Shown: one piece after another, positions 24,394-32,572 of the stretch
Layout of the letters: every line of letters starts with the position of its first letter
Numbering within the stretch: position 1 is the first letter of the stretch
Assembly (NCBI GenBank): GCA_020635975.1
Contig: JACJYT010000019.1
Coordinates: forward strand, 1 to 43,617
Reading direction: 5' to 3'
From: Chitinophagales bacterium
Lineage (GTDB): Bacteria; Bacteroidota; Bacteroidia; Chitinophagales; UBA8649
DNA length: 43,617 nt
The notes under the pieces: model-generated
What the model was told of the DNA's origin: nothing
The model's database searches: none
Seen by the model: only the letters and a program-made list of their open reading frames with translations
Translations under genes and position numbers: made by a program

Positions 24394-26169
24394 ATGAAAA
24401 AGATTCACACTAAATTGGGAGAGCTAGCTTCTACCGCCATTTGTGGCAACGATATTAGTTCTTCTGTTCTTTACGTTTCTGCTTTGGCAATTTTTTACGC
24501 CGGACAATACGCATGGATTACGCTTTTAATTGTTGCCTTAGTGCTCTATTTTTTTCGGAAAATTTATGGTGAAGTAGTAGGAGCCTTGCCTTTAAATGGA
24601 GGAGCTTATAATGCTTTATTAAATACTACGAGCAAGCAAACAGCTTCTTTAGCTGCTAGCTTAACCTTGCTCTCTTATATGGCAACGGCTGTAATTAGTG
24701 CTAATGAGGGTATGCATTACTTACATCATATTTTTCATGGTTTACCGGTCATTTTAGCCACCATAATTCTCTTGGCCGTTTTTGCTTTACTCACCATTAT
24801 GGGAATTTCTGAATCGGCAAAGGTGGCTATAGGAATTTTTCTTTTCCATTTAGCATCGCTAGCCTTGCTTAGCTTTTTTATACTTTTCTATTTGGTACAA
24901 CATGGCTTTGCACAATTTATGGAGAATTGGCATTTACCGATGAATGGTAGTATAGGGGCAGCAATTTTCTTTGGTTTCGCAGCATCCATGCTAGGAATTT
25001 CAGGTTTCGAAAGTTCTGCTAATTTTGTAGAAGAGCAAGAACGAGGCGTCTTCCCTAAAACCCTAAGAAATATGTGGGTGGTGGTAAGCGTAGTAAATCC
25101 TTTAATGGCTTTCTTAGCTCTTTGTTTAATACCAATCGACACCATAAAAACTCCCGAATTTTCTAATACGCTCTTATCTAAAATGGGAGAGTTATCGGGT
25201 GGTTCTTGGCTGGCAACCATTATTTCTATAGATGCCGTTTTGGTTTTGAGTGGCGCTGTATTAACATCTTACGTGGGGGTAACGGGCTTACTTGAGCGTA
25301 TGTCGCTCGATAGAATTTTACCTCAAGTTTTCTTGAAAAAGAATCGTAGAGGAAGCTCTTATATCATCATTTTATCTTTCTTTATCTTATCGGTTTCAGT
25401 ACTTCTAATTACTAAGGGCAAGGTTACGCTGCTAGCTGGGGTGTACACCATATCCTTTCTTAGTGTTATGTTCTTATTTGGTGTTGGTAATGTGCTTTTA
25501 AAAGTGAGAAGAGCAAGTTTGCCAAGGCCAGAAAATGCGCCATGGACCTTCATCGTTTTGGCTGTAGCCGGGGTGCTCATTGCTCTTGTAGGTAATATCT
25601 TAATGCCTGCTAGCGATCCAGATACACCAGAAAGTTATAAGGTTTTCTTACAGTATTTTATCCCTGCCTTTGTGTTAATTATGTTCATGTTAAAGCGGGT
25701 TGCCATCTTGAATATTGTTTTACAAATCTTTAGATATATATTCAGCAACATTAAAGATTTATTCTTCTGGATTACCAAATCGCTTAATAAAAGCATAGAG
25801 GAAATTAATGCCCAACATTTTGTTTTCTTTACGAAGAGAGATAATATGGCCCTGCTTAATAAGGTGGTCTTATATATCAAACAGAATGAACATACCAAAA
25901 ACCTTAAACTTGTTCATGTATCCGACAGAAATTTAAAGGATGAAATGGAGTTTGTAAAAAGTTTAGAAGAGATGGTTCGCTTGATAGACGAGCAGTATCC
26001 TGAAATAGATATAGAATTGGAAGTTGTTTACGGTATTTTTGGACCCGAGTTAATTCAAGAGCTTTCTAAGCGATGGAAGATTCCAATTAATTTTATGTTC
26101 ATTGCTTCTCCAGGAGATAAGTTTCCCTATCGCGTGGAAGAATTGGGAGGTGTGCGCTTAATAATTTGA
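24394..26169 (+). CDS. APC-superfamily amino-acid permease with C-terminal soluble domain
   Basis: 591 residues. The first about 450 residues hold roughly 12 transmembrane helices, with the APC-type first helix (GELASTAICGNDISSSVLYVSA) and FGFAASMLGISGFESSANFVEEQ in helix 6. The last about 120 residues (from about 465, HFVFFTKRDNMALLNKVVLYI onward) form an alpha/beta domain resembling universal-stress-protein folds, as in other transporter-USP fusions. It likely imports or exchanges an amino acid; the substrate is unknown. Its end overlaps the convergent flavoprotein gene by 12 bases. Confidence 0.88.
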   Translation: MKKIHTKLGELASTAICGNDISSSVLYVSALAIFYAGQYAWITLLIVALVLYFFRKIYGEVVGALPLNGGAYNALLNTTSKQTASLAASLTLLSYMATAVISANEGMHYLHHIFHGLPVILATIILLAVFALLTIMGISESAKVAIGIFLFHLASLALLSFFILFYLVQHGFAQFMENWHLPMNGSIGAAIFFGFAASMLGISGFESSANFVEEQERGVFPKTLRNMWVVVSVVNPLMAFLALCLIPIDTIKTPEFSNTLLSKMGELSGGSWLATIISIDAVLVLSGAVLTSYVGVTGLLERMSLDRILPQVFLKKNRRGSSYIIILSFFILSVSVLLITKGKVTLLAGVYTISFLSVMFLFGVGNVLLKVRRASLPRPENAPWTFIVLAVAGVLIALVGNILMPASDPDTPESYKVFLQYFIPAFVLIMFMLKRVAILNIVLQIFRYIFSNIKDLFFWITKSLNKSIEEINAQHFVFFTKRDNMALLNKVVLYIKQNEHTKNLKLVHVSDRNLKDEMEFVKSLEEMVRLIDEQYPEIDIELEVVYGIFGPELIQELSKRWKIPINFMFIASPGDKFPYRVEELGGVRLII

Positions 26170-27408
26170 TTCCTCTTCTATACTGGCAGAAGCATTGGTC
26201 GCAAGATCTTGTGCTATTAGCCAGGCGCCTGTCCAAGCAGCTTGAAAGTTGAATCCCCCAGTAATGGCGTCTATATTCAACACCTCACCCGCAAAGTATA
26301 GATTAGGATGAAGTTTACTGCTAAAGCTTTTAAAATTGATTTCTTCTAAAGCTACTCCGCCTGCTGTAACAAACTCGTCTTTGAAAGTGCTTTTACCTTT
26401 TATTTCTAGGCTACAAGCCACTAAATTTTGGGCTATATTTTGAAGCTCTTGCTTGCTTAAATCTGCCCAATTTTTTTCCTTTCCTGCAAGGGCATTGGCT
26501 ACAAAACTTTCCCATAATCGCTTGGGTAAATTATACGGACAATGCTTACTTACGCTCTTTTTAGAATGCAAAGTTTTATATTCTATCAAGGTTTCTCTGC
26601 ACTCTTCTAGACTTTCGAAACCAAGCCAGTTTACTTCAATTTTGAAATGATATTGCAAGGCGTTTAAGCGTAAAGCTCCCCAAGCCGATAGTCGCAGTAT
26701 AGCAGGACCGCTTAAGCCCCAATGGGTTATAAGAAGTGGACCTTCAGCCTGAAGTTTTTCGTTTATTATTTTCACTCGAGCATGAGGAACGGAGATGCCC
26801 ATTAAATCTTGAATTCGCTCGTCTTTGCAGTTGAAGGTAAATAAAGAGGGTACTGGCGGAACGATGCTATGTTGGAGGTCGCGGTCAATAAGATCCCATA
26901 CTTTCGGACTGCTCCCACTTGCCATTACTAAGTTCTTGCATTCTAACTCTTGACTACCGCATACAAGTCGCCAATGTTCGAGTTTTTCAATTTTATCTAC
27001 TCGACTTAAGGTGCTTATTTTTACTTGATAACGAGAAGCTAGTTCTAAAAAACAATCGATAATCGTTTGCGATTCATTACTCTCTGGAAATACGCGATTA
27101 TCTTCTTCAATTTTTGTTGGCACCCCTCTTTCATCTAACCAAGCCATCATATCGCCAGTGCAGAATTGATGAAAAGGCCCGAGTAGTTCTTTGCTTCCTC
27201 TTGGGTAAAATTTAACAAGCTCTTTAGGTTCAAAACAGGCATGTGTTACATTGCACCTTCCACCTCCAGAAATCTTTACTTTCTTCAGTAGCTCCTTGTC
27301 TTTTTCTAGGATAAGCACCGATAAGTTGGGTTCTCTTTCTTTAAGATTAATGGCGGTAAAAAAGCCCGCAGCACCTCCGCCTACTATAATTAAATCCCAA
27401 ACTTTCAT
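26158..27408 (-). CDS. HI0933/YhiN-family flavoprotein (NAD(P)/FAD oxidoreductase)
   Basis: 416 residues with an N-terminal dinucleotide-binding motif VGGGAAGFFTAINL, the family signature GGGRCNVTHAC, GLSGPAILRLS in the middle domain, and the C-terminal FAD motif NLYFAGEVLNIDAITGGFN. Known family members bind FAD; the physiological reaction is not established. It follows folA by 11 bases on the same strand, so the two are probably co-transcribed. Convergent overlap of 12 bases with the permease gene. Confidence 0.92.
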   Translation of the reverse strand: MKVWDLIIVGGGAAGFFTAINLKEREPNLSVLILEKDKELLKKVKISGGGRCNVTHACFEPKELVKFYPRGSKELLGPFHQFCTGDMMAWLDERGVPTKIEEDNRVFPESNESQTIIDCFLELASRYQVKISTLSRVDKIEKLEHWRLVCGSQELECKNLVMASGSSPKVWDLIDRDLQHSIVPPVPSLFTFNCKDERIQDLMGISVPHARVKIINEKLQAEGPLLITHWGLSGPAILRLSAWGALRLNALQYHFKIEVNWLGFESLEECRETLIEYKTLHSKKSVSKHCPYNLPKRLWESFVANALAGKEKNWADLSKQELQNIAQNLVACSLEIKGKSTFKDEFVTAGGVALEEINFKSFSSKLHPNLYFAGEVLNIDAITGGFNFQAAWTGAWLIAQDLATNASASIEEESNY

Positions 27409-27419
27409 GCTCGCTTTAG

Positions 27420-27938
27420 TTAAACTTTTTCATAACGAACAAAGGAAAAATCATAAGCGTGTTTTTCATCGCTAAGATGGTATTCTTCCCAAATTTTTCG
27501 CCAAATTCTCGGATTTAATTCTGGGAAAAAAGTATCTGCCTGAGGGAAACTGGCATGCACTCTTGTTAGGTAAATTTCTGAGCAAAATGGAAGAGCTAAT
27601 TCGTAAATTTTTCCACCTCCAATAATAAATTTTTCTGTTGTAGTACATTCCTCCGAAAAGGCAAAAGCATCTTCTAGGCTAGTAAAAATTTTGACCCCTT
27701 CTTCGAGTTGTAAATCTTTGTTCTTGGTGATAACAATATTTGTTCTATTGGGCAGGGGTCTGAATTTGGCTGGAAAACTCTCATAGGTTTTTCTTCCCAT
27801 AATTACATCTGCACCAGTAGTATGTTCCTTAAACCACTTCATATCTTTGGGTAAGTGCCAAAGTAAATCACCATGGGCACCAATTTCATTGTTGAGTCCG
27901 GCTGCCACGATGATTTTGTAGTTTTGTTTGAGTTGCAT
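27420..27938 (-). CDS. folA: Dihydrofolate reductase
   Basis: 172 residues that reduce dihydrofolate to tetrahydrofolate with NADPH. Motifs are IVAAGLNNEIGAHGDLLWHLPKDMKWF (substrate loop), VIMGRKTYESFP, and FIIGGGKIYELALP (NADPH site). I start at the ATG at 27938 (MQLKQN). The ATG at 27962 would put the -7 box TATCTTTG (27943-27950) inside the coding sequence and add 8 residues (MKTLYLCL) not typical of the family. Only 4 bases lie between the box and the chosen ATG. First gene of a two-gene operon. Confidence 0.95.
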   Translation of the reverse strand: MQLKQNYKIIVAAGLNNEIGAHGDLLWHLPKDMKWFKEHTTGADVIMGRKTYESFPAKFRPLPNRTNIVITKNKDLQLEEGVKIFTSLEDAFAFSEECTTTEKFIIGGGKIYELALPFCSEIYLTRVHASFPQADTFFPELNPRIWRKIWEEYHLSDEKHAYDFSFVRYEKV

Positions 27939-27942
27939 TAGG

Positions 27943-27950
27943 CAAAGATA
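27943..27950 (-). promoter_or_regulatory. -7 promoter box of folA
   Basis: Minus-strand TATCTTTG 4 bases before the folA ATG. It decides the start codon, as a start further upstream would lie outside the transcript. Confidence 0.65.
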
Positions 27951-28073
27951 CAATGTTTTCACTTTTCTCTACTAGATACAAGAAATGCAAGACTTGAATT
28001 AGATACTTGGAGGAGAACTTGCTTTTGCTCTGCGAATTTTTTACATTGTGTTTCAACCAAAAACAAACTATAC

Positions 28074-29981
28074 ATGAGTACTTATCACATAAAGAGCCTC
28101 GAAGAATATTTTCAAGTTTACAGAAAATCTGTTCGACATCCAGAAGAATTTTGGGCAGAAATAGCAGAAGAAAATTTTGTTTGGAGGAAGAAATGGGGTA
28201 GGGTGCTTAGCTATGATTTTTCGAAGCCTGAATTCAAGTGGTTTGAAGGAGCGAAATTAAATATTACCGAAAATTGTATCGATCGTCATTTGTTTTCGAG
28301 AGGAGATAAAACGGCAATTATTTTTGAGCCCAACGACCCAAAAGAAGAGGCGCAGCATATTACTTATCGTGATTTGTCTGCAAGAGTAAATTCATTAGCG
28401 AACGTACTAAAAGCAAAGGGGATAGTTAAAGGCGATAGGGTATGTATTTATCTGCCCATGATTCCAGATTTGGCCATAGCTTGTTTGGCTTGTGCTCGAA
28501 TTGGAGCTATACATTCTGTGGTTTTTGCTGGCTTTTCTTCTACGGCCTTGGCAACTAGAATAAAAGATAGTTCATGCAAGATGGTCATTACATCGGATGG
28601 CGCTTATAGAGGGGCTAAAACTTTAGATTTAAAGTCTATCGTAGATGCTGCTTTAGAATCGTGTCCATCGGTGCAAAGTGTTTTGCTAGTTAAACGAACT
28701 TATAATGAAATTGCCATGAAGGCTGGTAGAGATTATCTTCTCAGCGATTTATTAGAAGCTGTAAGTTCTGAGTGTCCAGCAGAAGAAATGGACGCCGAAG
28801 ATCCTTTGTTTATTTTATATACTTCGGGTTCAACTGGCATGCCTAAGGGTATGGTGCATAGCACGGCTGGTTACATGGTTTATACTGCTTACACCTTTAA
28901 AAATGCTTTTCAGTATAGAGAGGAAGATCTTTATTGGTGCACGGCAGATGTTGGTTGGATTACAGGTCATTCCTACATTGTTTACGGTCCACTGGCTAAC
29001 GGAGCCACCACTTTGATGTTCGAAGGGGTGCCTTCTTATCCCGATTTTGGACGTTTTTGGGAGATTATAGAAAAGCACCAAGTCAATCAGTTTTATACAG
29101 CGCCTACGGCAATTAGGGCTTTAGCTAAAGAAAATTTAGACTTCGTAAATAAGTATGATTTAAGCAGTTTGAAAGTGCTTGGATCGGTAGGAGAACCGAT
29201 TAATGAAGAAGCTTGGCATTGGTATAATAGCAATGTTGGGAAGAGAAAGCGACCGATAATTGATTCGTGGTGGCAAACGGAAACTGGCGGCATTATGATT
29301 TGTCCGATTCCTTATGTAACCCCAACTTTACCTACCTATGCCACGCTGCCCATGCCCGGAATTCAACCCGCTTTGATAGATGAGGAAGGAAGGGAAATGA
29401 GGGCAAATCAAGTAGAAGGTCGACTTTGTATTAAATTTCCTTGGCCAAGTATGGCAAGAACTATTTGGGGGAATCATCAACGTTATAAAGAAACCTATTT
29501 TTCTGCCTACGACGGCATGTATTTCACTGGTGATGGTGCCCTCCGCGATGAGGTGGGCTATTATAGAATTACGGGAAGGGTAGATGATGTGATTATAGTT
29601 TCAGGACATAATTTAGGGACTGCTCCTATCGAAGATGCGATTAACGAACATCCAGCGGTGGCAGAATCTGCAATTGTTGGTTTTCCTCACGATATTAAGG
29701 GGAATGCCCTTTATGGCTATGTTTGTTTGAAGGAAACTGGAGAAACTCGTAATCAGGATAATTTAAGAAAGGAAATTAATCAAATTATTACCGAACATAT
29801 TGGTCCCATAGCTAAGTTGGATAAAATTCAGTTTACGGAGGCTTTACCGAAAACAAGGTCGGGCAAAATCATGCGAAGAATTTTAAGAAAAATTGCTTGT
29901 AAGGAAACCGAGAACCTAGGGGATATTTCTACTTTGTTAAATCCGGAATGTGTGGAGGAAATTATTAAGGGAGCCTTGTAA
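28074..29981 (+). CDS. acs: Acetyl-CoA synthetase (AMP-forming)
   Basis: 635 residues that activate acetate to acetyl-CoA through acetyl-AMP. Motifs in order are the ANL-family YTSGSTGMPKGMVHSTAGY, WCTADVGWITGHSYIVYGPL (acetate pocket), DSWWQTETGG, the hinge TGRVDDVIIVSGHNLG, and a C-terminal TRSGKIMRRILRK whose Lys is the acetylation site used to switch the enzyme off in many bacteria. Length is close to the 650-residue norm. No TAnnTTTG box was seen near the ATG. The gene is followed by the repeat-rich intergenic region. Confidence 0.95.
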   Translation: MSTYHIKSLEEYFQVYRKSVRHPEEFWAEIAEENFVWRKKWGRVLSYDFSKPEFKWFEGAKLNITENCIDRHLFSRGDKTAIIFEPNDPKEEAQHITYRDLSARVNSLANVLKAKGIVKGDRVCIYLPMIPDLAIACLACARIGAIHSVVFAGFSSTALATRIKDSSCKMVITSDGAYRGAKTLDLKSIVDAALESCPSVQSVLLVKRTYNEIAMKAGRDYLLSDLLEAVSSECPAEEMDAEDPLFILYTSGSTGMPKGMVHSTAGYMVYTAYTFKNAFQYREEDLYWCTADVGWITGHSYIVYGPLANGATTLMFEGVPSYPDFGRFWEIIEKHQVNQFYTAPTAIRALAKENLDFVNKYDLSSLKVLGSVGEPINEEAWHWYNSNVGKRKRPIIDSWWQTETGGIMICPIPYVTPTLPTYATLPMPGIQPALIDEEGREMRANQVEGRLCIKFPWPSMARTIWGNHQRYKETYFSAYDGMYFTGDGALRDEVGYYRITGRVDDVIIVSGHNLGTAPIEDAINEHPAVAESAIVGFPHDIKGNALYGYVCLKETGETRNQDNLRKEINQIITEHIGPIAKLDKIQFTEALPKTRSGKIMRRILRKIACKETENLGDISTLLNPECVEEIIKGAL

Positions 29982-29990
29982 GATTTTTTT

Positions 29991-30110
29991 AGAAAATTAG
30001 AAAAATAGAAAATTAGAGAATTAGAAAAAATAGAGAATTAGATGATTAGTAAACTAGTTAACTAGAACAATCGTCGCAAATCGAAAAGTCGAACTGTCTT
30101 ATAGTCGAAA
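29991..30110. repeat. Degenerate octamer array (distal flank of composite element copy 2)
   Basis: Octamers in near-exact 8-bp register: AGAAAATT, AGAGAATT and similar AGA-units (29991-30039, one 9-base step), then AGATGATT, AGTAAACT, AGTTAACT, AGAACAAT, and TCG-type units. The order is the same as at 30374 and 30716. It starts 9 bases after the acs stop. Confidence 0.8.
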
Positions 30111-30113
30111 ACT

Positions 30114-30378
30114 AAGAAGCAATCTTATGTTTAAATTATTTACACTCTTAACAAGTTTATATCGTGATTTTTCTTCAATCGCATCTTTCCTTTTTCCTTG
30201 ATGAAAAAGGAACAAAAAATCAAGACTGATGATTAAAAAGCTAAAAAGGAGTAAATACAACTGAAGAATCTCTAATGCTTCGCCTAGATCTTCAATACTT
30301 TCTTTGATAAGTTGAACCAAGTCCTGTTGTATTAACTCCTTTTTTTAACGCTTTTTTCTCATAGGTCGAGTTTAGAGA
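30114..30378 (-). repeat. Composite repeat core, copy 2
   Basis: Reverse complement of the 8291-8558 core with about 97 percent identity by eye. It has the 10-bp hairpin and an open frame of 73 residues (30099-30320) with a possible TTG start and the same hydrophobic segment. A 1-base difference near the end changes the C-terminal frame. No ATG start is present, so it is not called as a gene. Confidence 0.75.
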
Positions 30379-30461
30379 AATAGAAAAATAGAGAATTAGA
30401 TGACTAGTATACTAGTTGACTAGAATAATGTCGAGCAGTCGCAAATCGAAAAGTCGCGATT
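30374..30461. repeat. Degenerate octamer array (proximal flank of composite element copy 2)
   Basis: Ten octamers in exact 8-bp register from 30374 to 30453 (AGAGAAAT, AGAAAAAT, AGAGAATT, AGATGACT, AGTATACT and onward to GTCG- and TCG-units). They match the solo array at 30716 almost base for base. Confidence 0.8.
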
Positions 30462-30715
30462 CCACCCCCCCCTCTATCTCCCCCCTCGAAAAGTGGGGAG
30501 GATGGGCTGTTTTCAATATTAATTTATATCTAAAAAAAGCTTCAATGTTTTCATAAAAAGAGAAAATACAAGAATTATATGAACCGTCGATAGGTCGACA
30601 AATCGAGTAATTAGGTGCAAACCAAAAAAACAATCTTATGTTTTGTATTTTATTCATATTCAAAAGGAGATTGCCACGTAATTCTCGTTCCTCAAATTAC
30701 TCGCAAAGACGGAAA
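30462..30715. other. Intergenic region between arrays: C-runs and element fragment
   Basis: Contains runs of 8 and 6 C (30465-30472, 30480-30485) with a facing GGGGAG that can pair. At 30586-30640 there is a fragment joining TCG-octamers (TCGATAGG, TCGACAAA, TCGAGTAA) to the CAATCTTATGTTT end of the repeat core, like a deletion derivative. No gene seen. Confidence 0.5.
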
Positions 30716-30827
30716 AGAGAAATAGAAAAATAGAGAATTAGATGATTAGTATACTAGTTGACTAGAATAATGTCGAGCAGTCGCAAATCGAAAAGTCGAT
30801 AGGTCGACAAATCGAGTAATCGATAAA
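30716..30827. repeat. Solo degenerate octamer array
   Basis: Fourteen consecutive octamers in perfect 8-bp register (112 bp). The first seven begin with AG (AGARAAWT then AGTNNACT types), two begin GTCG, and the last five begin TCGA. It ends 2 bases before the stop of the AlkB-like gene. There is no core element beside it. Confidence 0.85.
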
Positions 30828-30829
30828 TC

Positions 30830-31429
30830 TCACTTCTCTATTATCGTTCTAAAAGTTAAATTAATTCGTGCTCCTTTTACTTTTTTGGTAGGTGCTAGTC
30901 GGTGTAACCAATGACTTTGCGTGCTGCCTTTCATGACCAACAAGCTGCCTTTTTCTAGAAGAATTTGAAGGCTTTGTTTGGAAGTTTTGTGCTTGAAAGA
31001 AAAGTATCTTTCTGCCCCAAAACTAAGTGAAGCAATTGCCCCCTCTTTTTTCAAATCAGTCTCTCCGTCCGAATGCCAGGCCATGCCTTCTTCTCCGCTA
31101 TGGTAGAGGTTTAGCAGACAGGAATTATAGCTTTCACCAGATTTTTCCTCTACTAAATTCTTTAGTTCTAAAAGCTCTTTTGTCCAAGGCAAGGCCACCT
31201 TAGTTACCTTCGAGTAGCGATAGGGGAAGGCCTTTTCGCCATACCAAGCTACCTTGCGTTTAGTAATAATTTCTTTGCCAAAAATTATCGCCTTATCGTT
31301 TTCCCAAGCAATGTTTTCTAACAATTGCTCAAAATATTTTTGGGCGGTTTCTCGACTAAGGATAGCTCCGTAATAAAGTGCTTCTCCATCATAAGCTAGT
31401 AGATTATTCGAACGATTAAAAAGGTCCAT
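30830..31429 (-). CDS. AlkB-like 2-oxoglutarate/Fe(II) dioxygenase
   Basis: 199 residues from the ATG at 31429 (MDLFNRSN); two upstream TTG codons are less likely starts. AlkB enzymes oxidatively remove N1-methyladenine and N3-methylcytosine lesions. The iron ligands are visible as H and D in AWHSDGE and H in HWLHRL, and the 2-oxoglutarate Arg lies in GARINLTFR. SLSFGAERYFSFKHK is typical of the family. It is 48 bases downstream of the oxidoreductase gene and may share its transcript. It is part of a minus-strand run that also has an O6-alkylguanine transferase fusion. Confidence 0.92.
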   Translation of the reverse strand: MDLFNRSNNLLAYDGEALYYGAILSRETAQKYFEQLLENIAWENDKAIIFGKEIITKRKVAWYGEKAFPYRYSKVTKVALPWTKELLELKNLVEEKSGESYNSCLLNLYHSGEEGMAWHSDGETDLKKEGAIASLSFGAERYFSFKHKTSKQSLQILLEKGSLLVMKGSTQSHWLHRLAPTKKVKGARINLTFRTIIEK

Positions 31430-31477
31430 TTCTTTGCTTTTAGCTTCCAACAATTTTTTCTACTGTTTGGTTTTTTA

Positions 31478-32443
31478 CTAGTTTCTATGATTCATTTTAA
31501 GGATAACATTTCCTACTTTATGACCTGAGTCAACACGGGCATGCGCCTTGGCAGCTTCTTCTAGAGGAAAGCTTTGGTCGATCACTGCTTTCAGTTTGCC
31601 TTTTTCCACTTCTTCTTTTATAAAATCCATGTCGGCTGCACTAGTCTTAATTACTCCAGAACTTATTTTTTTACTCGTAAAAGCTGCAAGAATTGAACTA
31701 CCCAACATTAGGCACATGCTTGCGCTTGCCATGAGTAAATGACCCTTTTTATTTAGCGATTTTAATGCTCCCCAAAAAGCACTTTTGCCGACAGTATCAA
31801 AAATTACATCATAGCTTTCACCATTTTTAGTAAAATCTTCTTGGGTATAGTCTATTACTTTATCTGCACCCAGGCTTTTAACTAATTCTAAGTTTGCCGT
31901 GCTGCATACTGCTGTAACTTGAGCACCCATATTTTTTGCCATTTGCACTGCCATGGTTCCAATAGCGCCGGAAGCGCCATAAATGAGCACTTTTTGATTT
32001 TTTTGAATCTTTGCAATTTTTAAAAAATGCAAGGCAGCTGTTGCACCAAAGGGTATGGCTGCAGCTTCTTCATAAGTCATGTTACTTAGTTTTTTGCTAA
32101 GTACGGCATCTTCAGAAAGACTTAGGTATTCGGCATGAGCTCCAAAATTCATTCCCGCATCGCCAAAAACTTGATCGCCAACTTTAAATTTACTTACGGC
32201 TTTTCCTACCGCTACAATTTCTCCAGAAACCACTACACCTAGAACAGATTTTCTGGGTTTCTTAAATCCAAATATTAAGCGAATAATTGCGGGATCAGCC
32301 CTTCTTATTCTCGCATCGCCAGAGCTCACCGAACTAGCGTGCATTTTAATTAAAATTTCCTTGTCTTTTAAGCTCGGTTTTTCTTTTTCAACAATTTGAA
32401 GAAATTTTGGCGAGCCATATTTTGTAAGTTCAACTGCTTTCAT
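31478..32443 (-). CDS. Zinc-independent MDR oxidoreductase (quinone oxidoreductase-like)
   Basis: 321 residues with an N-terminal GroES-like domain (KDKEILIKMHASSVSSGDARI, VLGVVVSGEIVAVG) and an NAD(P)-binding Rossmann domain with YGASGAIGTMAVQMAKNMGAQVTAV. The zinc ligands of classical alcohol dehydrogenases are not visible, so it fits the QOR/enoyl-reductase-like branch that reduces quinones or enones with NADPH. The precise substrate is unknown. A CAAAAGTA (minus TACTTTTG) promoter box lies about 30 bases upstream. Confidence 0.88.
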   Translation of the reverse strand: MKAVELTKYGSPKFLQIVEKEKPSLKDKEILIKMHASSVSSGDARIRRADPAIIRLIFGFKKPRKSVLGVVVSGEIVAVGKAVSKFKVGDQVFGDAGMNFGAHAEYLSLSEDAVLSKKLSNMTYEEAAAIPFGATAALHFLKIAKIQKNQKVLIYGASGAIGTMAVQMAKNMGAQVTAVCSTANLELVKSLGADKVIDYTQEDFTKNGESYDVIFDTVGKSAFWGALKSLNKKGHLLMASASMCLMLGSSILAAFTSKKISSGVIKTSAADMDFIKEEVEKGKLKAVIDQSFPLEEAAKAHARVDSGHKVGNVILKMNHRN

Positions 32444-32473
32444 CTTTTTTATTTTTTGTTTTTAATGATGATG

Positions 32474-32481
32474 CAAAAGTA
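32474..32481 (-). promoter_or_regulatory. -7 promoter box of the MDR oxidoreductase gene
   Basis: Minus-strand TACTTTTG, a TAnnTTTG match about 30 bases before the ATG at 32443. Confidence 0.55.
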
Positions 32482-32572
32482 AAAGGGCTACTTCCCTTAG
32501 GTGAACGGAATTGTAAGAAGCGAGTTCGGAATTATAATTCCGAACGATTTCATCCAACTATAAAGGCGGCAA

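Noticed and set aside
28007..28201. 64-residue frame overlapping the start of acs
   Set aside because: Out of frame with acs and with no family features; its end is acs coding sequence in another frame.
30099..30320. 73-residue frame in the repeat core as a gene
   Set aside because: Copy 1 of the core has no ATG, GTG or well-placed TTG for the same frame, and the C-terminus is frameshifted between copies. Kept as a repeat feature.
30465..30485. C-runs as a phase-variable tract
   Set aside because: They are intergenic with no promoter or reading frame next to them, so no phase-variable target is visible.
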